Shown here: positions 6,239 to 6,295 of the stretch, piece by piece
Position numbering within the stretch: the first letter of the stretch is position 1
How the letters are laid out: every line of letters starts with the position of its first letter
From: Rhodospirillales bacterium
Lineage (GTDB): Bacteria; Pseudomonadota; Alphaproteobacteria; Acetobacterales; Acetobacteraceae
Assembly: GCA_028866335.1 (NCBI GenBank)
Contig: JAGWIL010000097.1
Location: forward strand, 1 to 6,295
Direction: 5' to 3'
DNA length: 6,295 nucleotides
Notes under the pieces: model-generated
What the model was told of the DNA's origin: nothing
Database searches by the model: none
Seen by the model: the letters and a program-made list of their open reading frames with translations, nothing else
Translations under genes and position numbers: made by a program

Positions 6239-6247
6239 GGCTATCTG

Positions 6248-6295
6248 ATGCCGCCAAAGACTCCCCTGCTCGACCGCGTAACTTTTCCCGCCGAT
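6248..6295 (+). CDS. dxs: Partial CDS: 1-deoxy-D-xylulose-5-phosphate synthase Dxs, N-terminus
   Basis: Sixteen codons run open to the window edge and encode MPPKTPLLDRVTFPAD. The pattern TPLLDRV..PADL is the typical N-terminal tail of Dxs in alphaproteobacteria. Dxs is the TPP-dependent enzyme that condenses pyruvate and glyceraldehyde 3-phosphate in the first step of the MEP pathway. A strong AGGAGG site precedes the ATG. The neighbouring divergent ispH, encoding the last MEP step, supports the call. Only the tail is visible, so no catalytic motif can be checked. Confidence 0.8.
   Translation, partial: MPPKTPLLDRVTFPAD

Larger units (their letters stand above)
5936..6247. other. Divergent ispH-dxs intergenic region with no well-supported gene
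   Basis: About 310 bases separate the ispH ribosome-binding site from the dxs start. The left part is AT-rich and holds the ispH -10, ATTGCAAT, and the TGTAGCCTACA palindrome. A TATATT hexamer at 6063-6068 is a possible plus-strand -10 without a recognisable -35. It overlaps a 7-bp hairpin, AGAAGTG (6069-6075) / CACTTCT (6088-6094), which is followed by GGCTTTTCTT. A 62-codon plus-strand frame runs from a TTG at 6060 to a TGA at 6246-6248 that overlaps the dxs ATG. It has no clear ribosome-binding site, its early codons are unlike the neighbours, and I recognise no family, so I do not call it a gene. I see no known riboswitch; a TPP element was considered because Dxs uses TPP, but its conserved boxes are absent. 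Confidence 0.5.

Noticed and set aside
6216..6244. TTGACG as a possible -35 for dxs
   Set aside because: It would place the -10 on the ribosome-binding region (GGCTAT at 17 bases), with no room for a leader and poor -10 match.

Overview
This window looks like chromosomal DNA from a hopanoid-making alphaproteobacterium. My best guess is a member of the Rhodospirillales, for example Acetobacteraceae, but that is inferred from gene content and codon style and was not tested. The DNA is moderately GC-rich with AT-rich intergenic stretches. Genes are densely packed, and I see no mobile elements, CRISPR arrays or phage genes.

Left block (1-1630, minus strand): three tightly coupled genes make a 'split glutamate synthase'. 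The order of transcription is a class II glutamine amidotransferase (GlxB/MgsA type), a GXGXG beta-helix protein (GlxC/MgsB type), and the first 12 codons of a third gene. The third gene is most likely the FMN-binding glutamate-synthase-like subunit (GlxD/MgsC type), which continues off the left edge. Such trios are known as N-methylglutamate synthase in methylamine-using bacteria and as glxBCD in rhizobia. The window does not contain the neighbours (gmaS, mgdABCD) that would decide between them.

Middle (1631-2911): a divergent AT-rich control region separates the glx/mgs operon from a plus-strand zinc alcohol dehydrogenase/aldehyde reductase of the YahK/cinnamyl-alcohol-dehydrogenase type. 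That gene ends at a clear intrinsic terminator.

Right block (3019-6295): a tRNA-Lys(UUU) gene is followed closely by hpnG. hpnG converges on an ispH-hpnH operon on the minus strand. ispH is divergent from the start of dxs, which runs off the right edge. HpnH and HpnG carry out consecutive steps in building the hopanoid side chain (diploptene to adenosylhopane to ribosylhopane). Dxs and IspH are the first and last enzymes of the MEP pathway that supplies the isoprenoid precursors, so this block links precursor supply to hopanoid elongation.

Nothing here is clearly a new biological system. The places most worth a second look are the two divergent intergenic regions (1631-1816 and 5929-6247), which hold inverted repeats, candidate promoter elements and a doubtful small ORF coupled to dxs.
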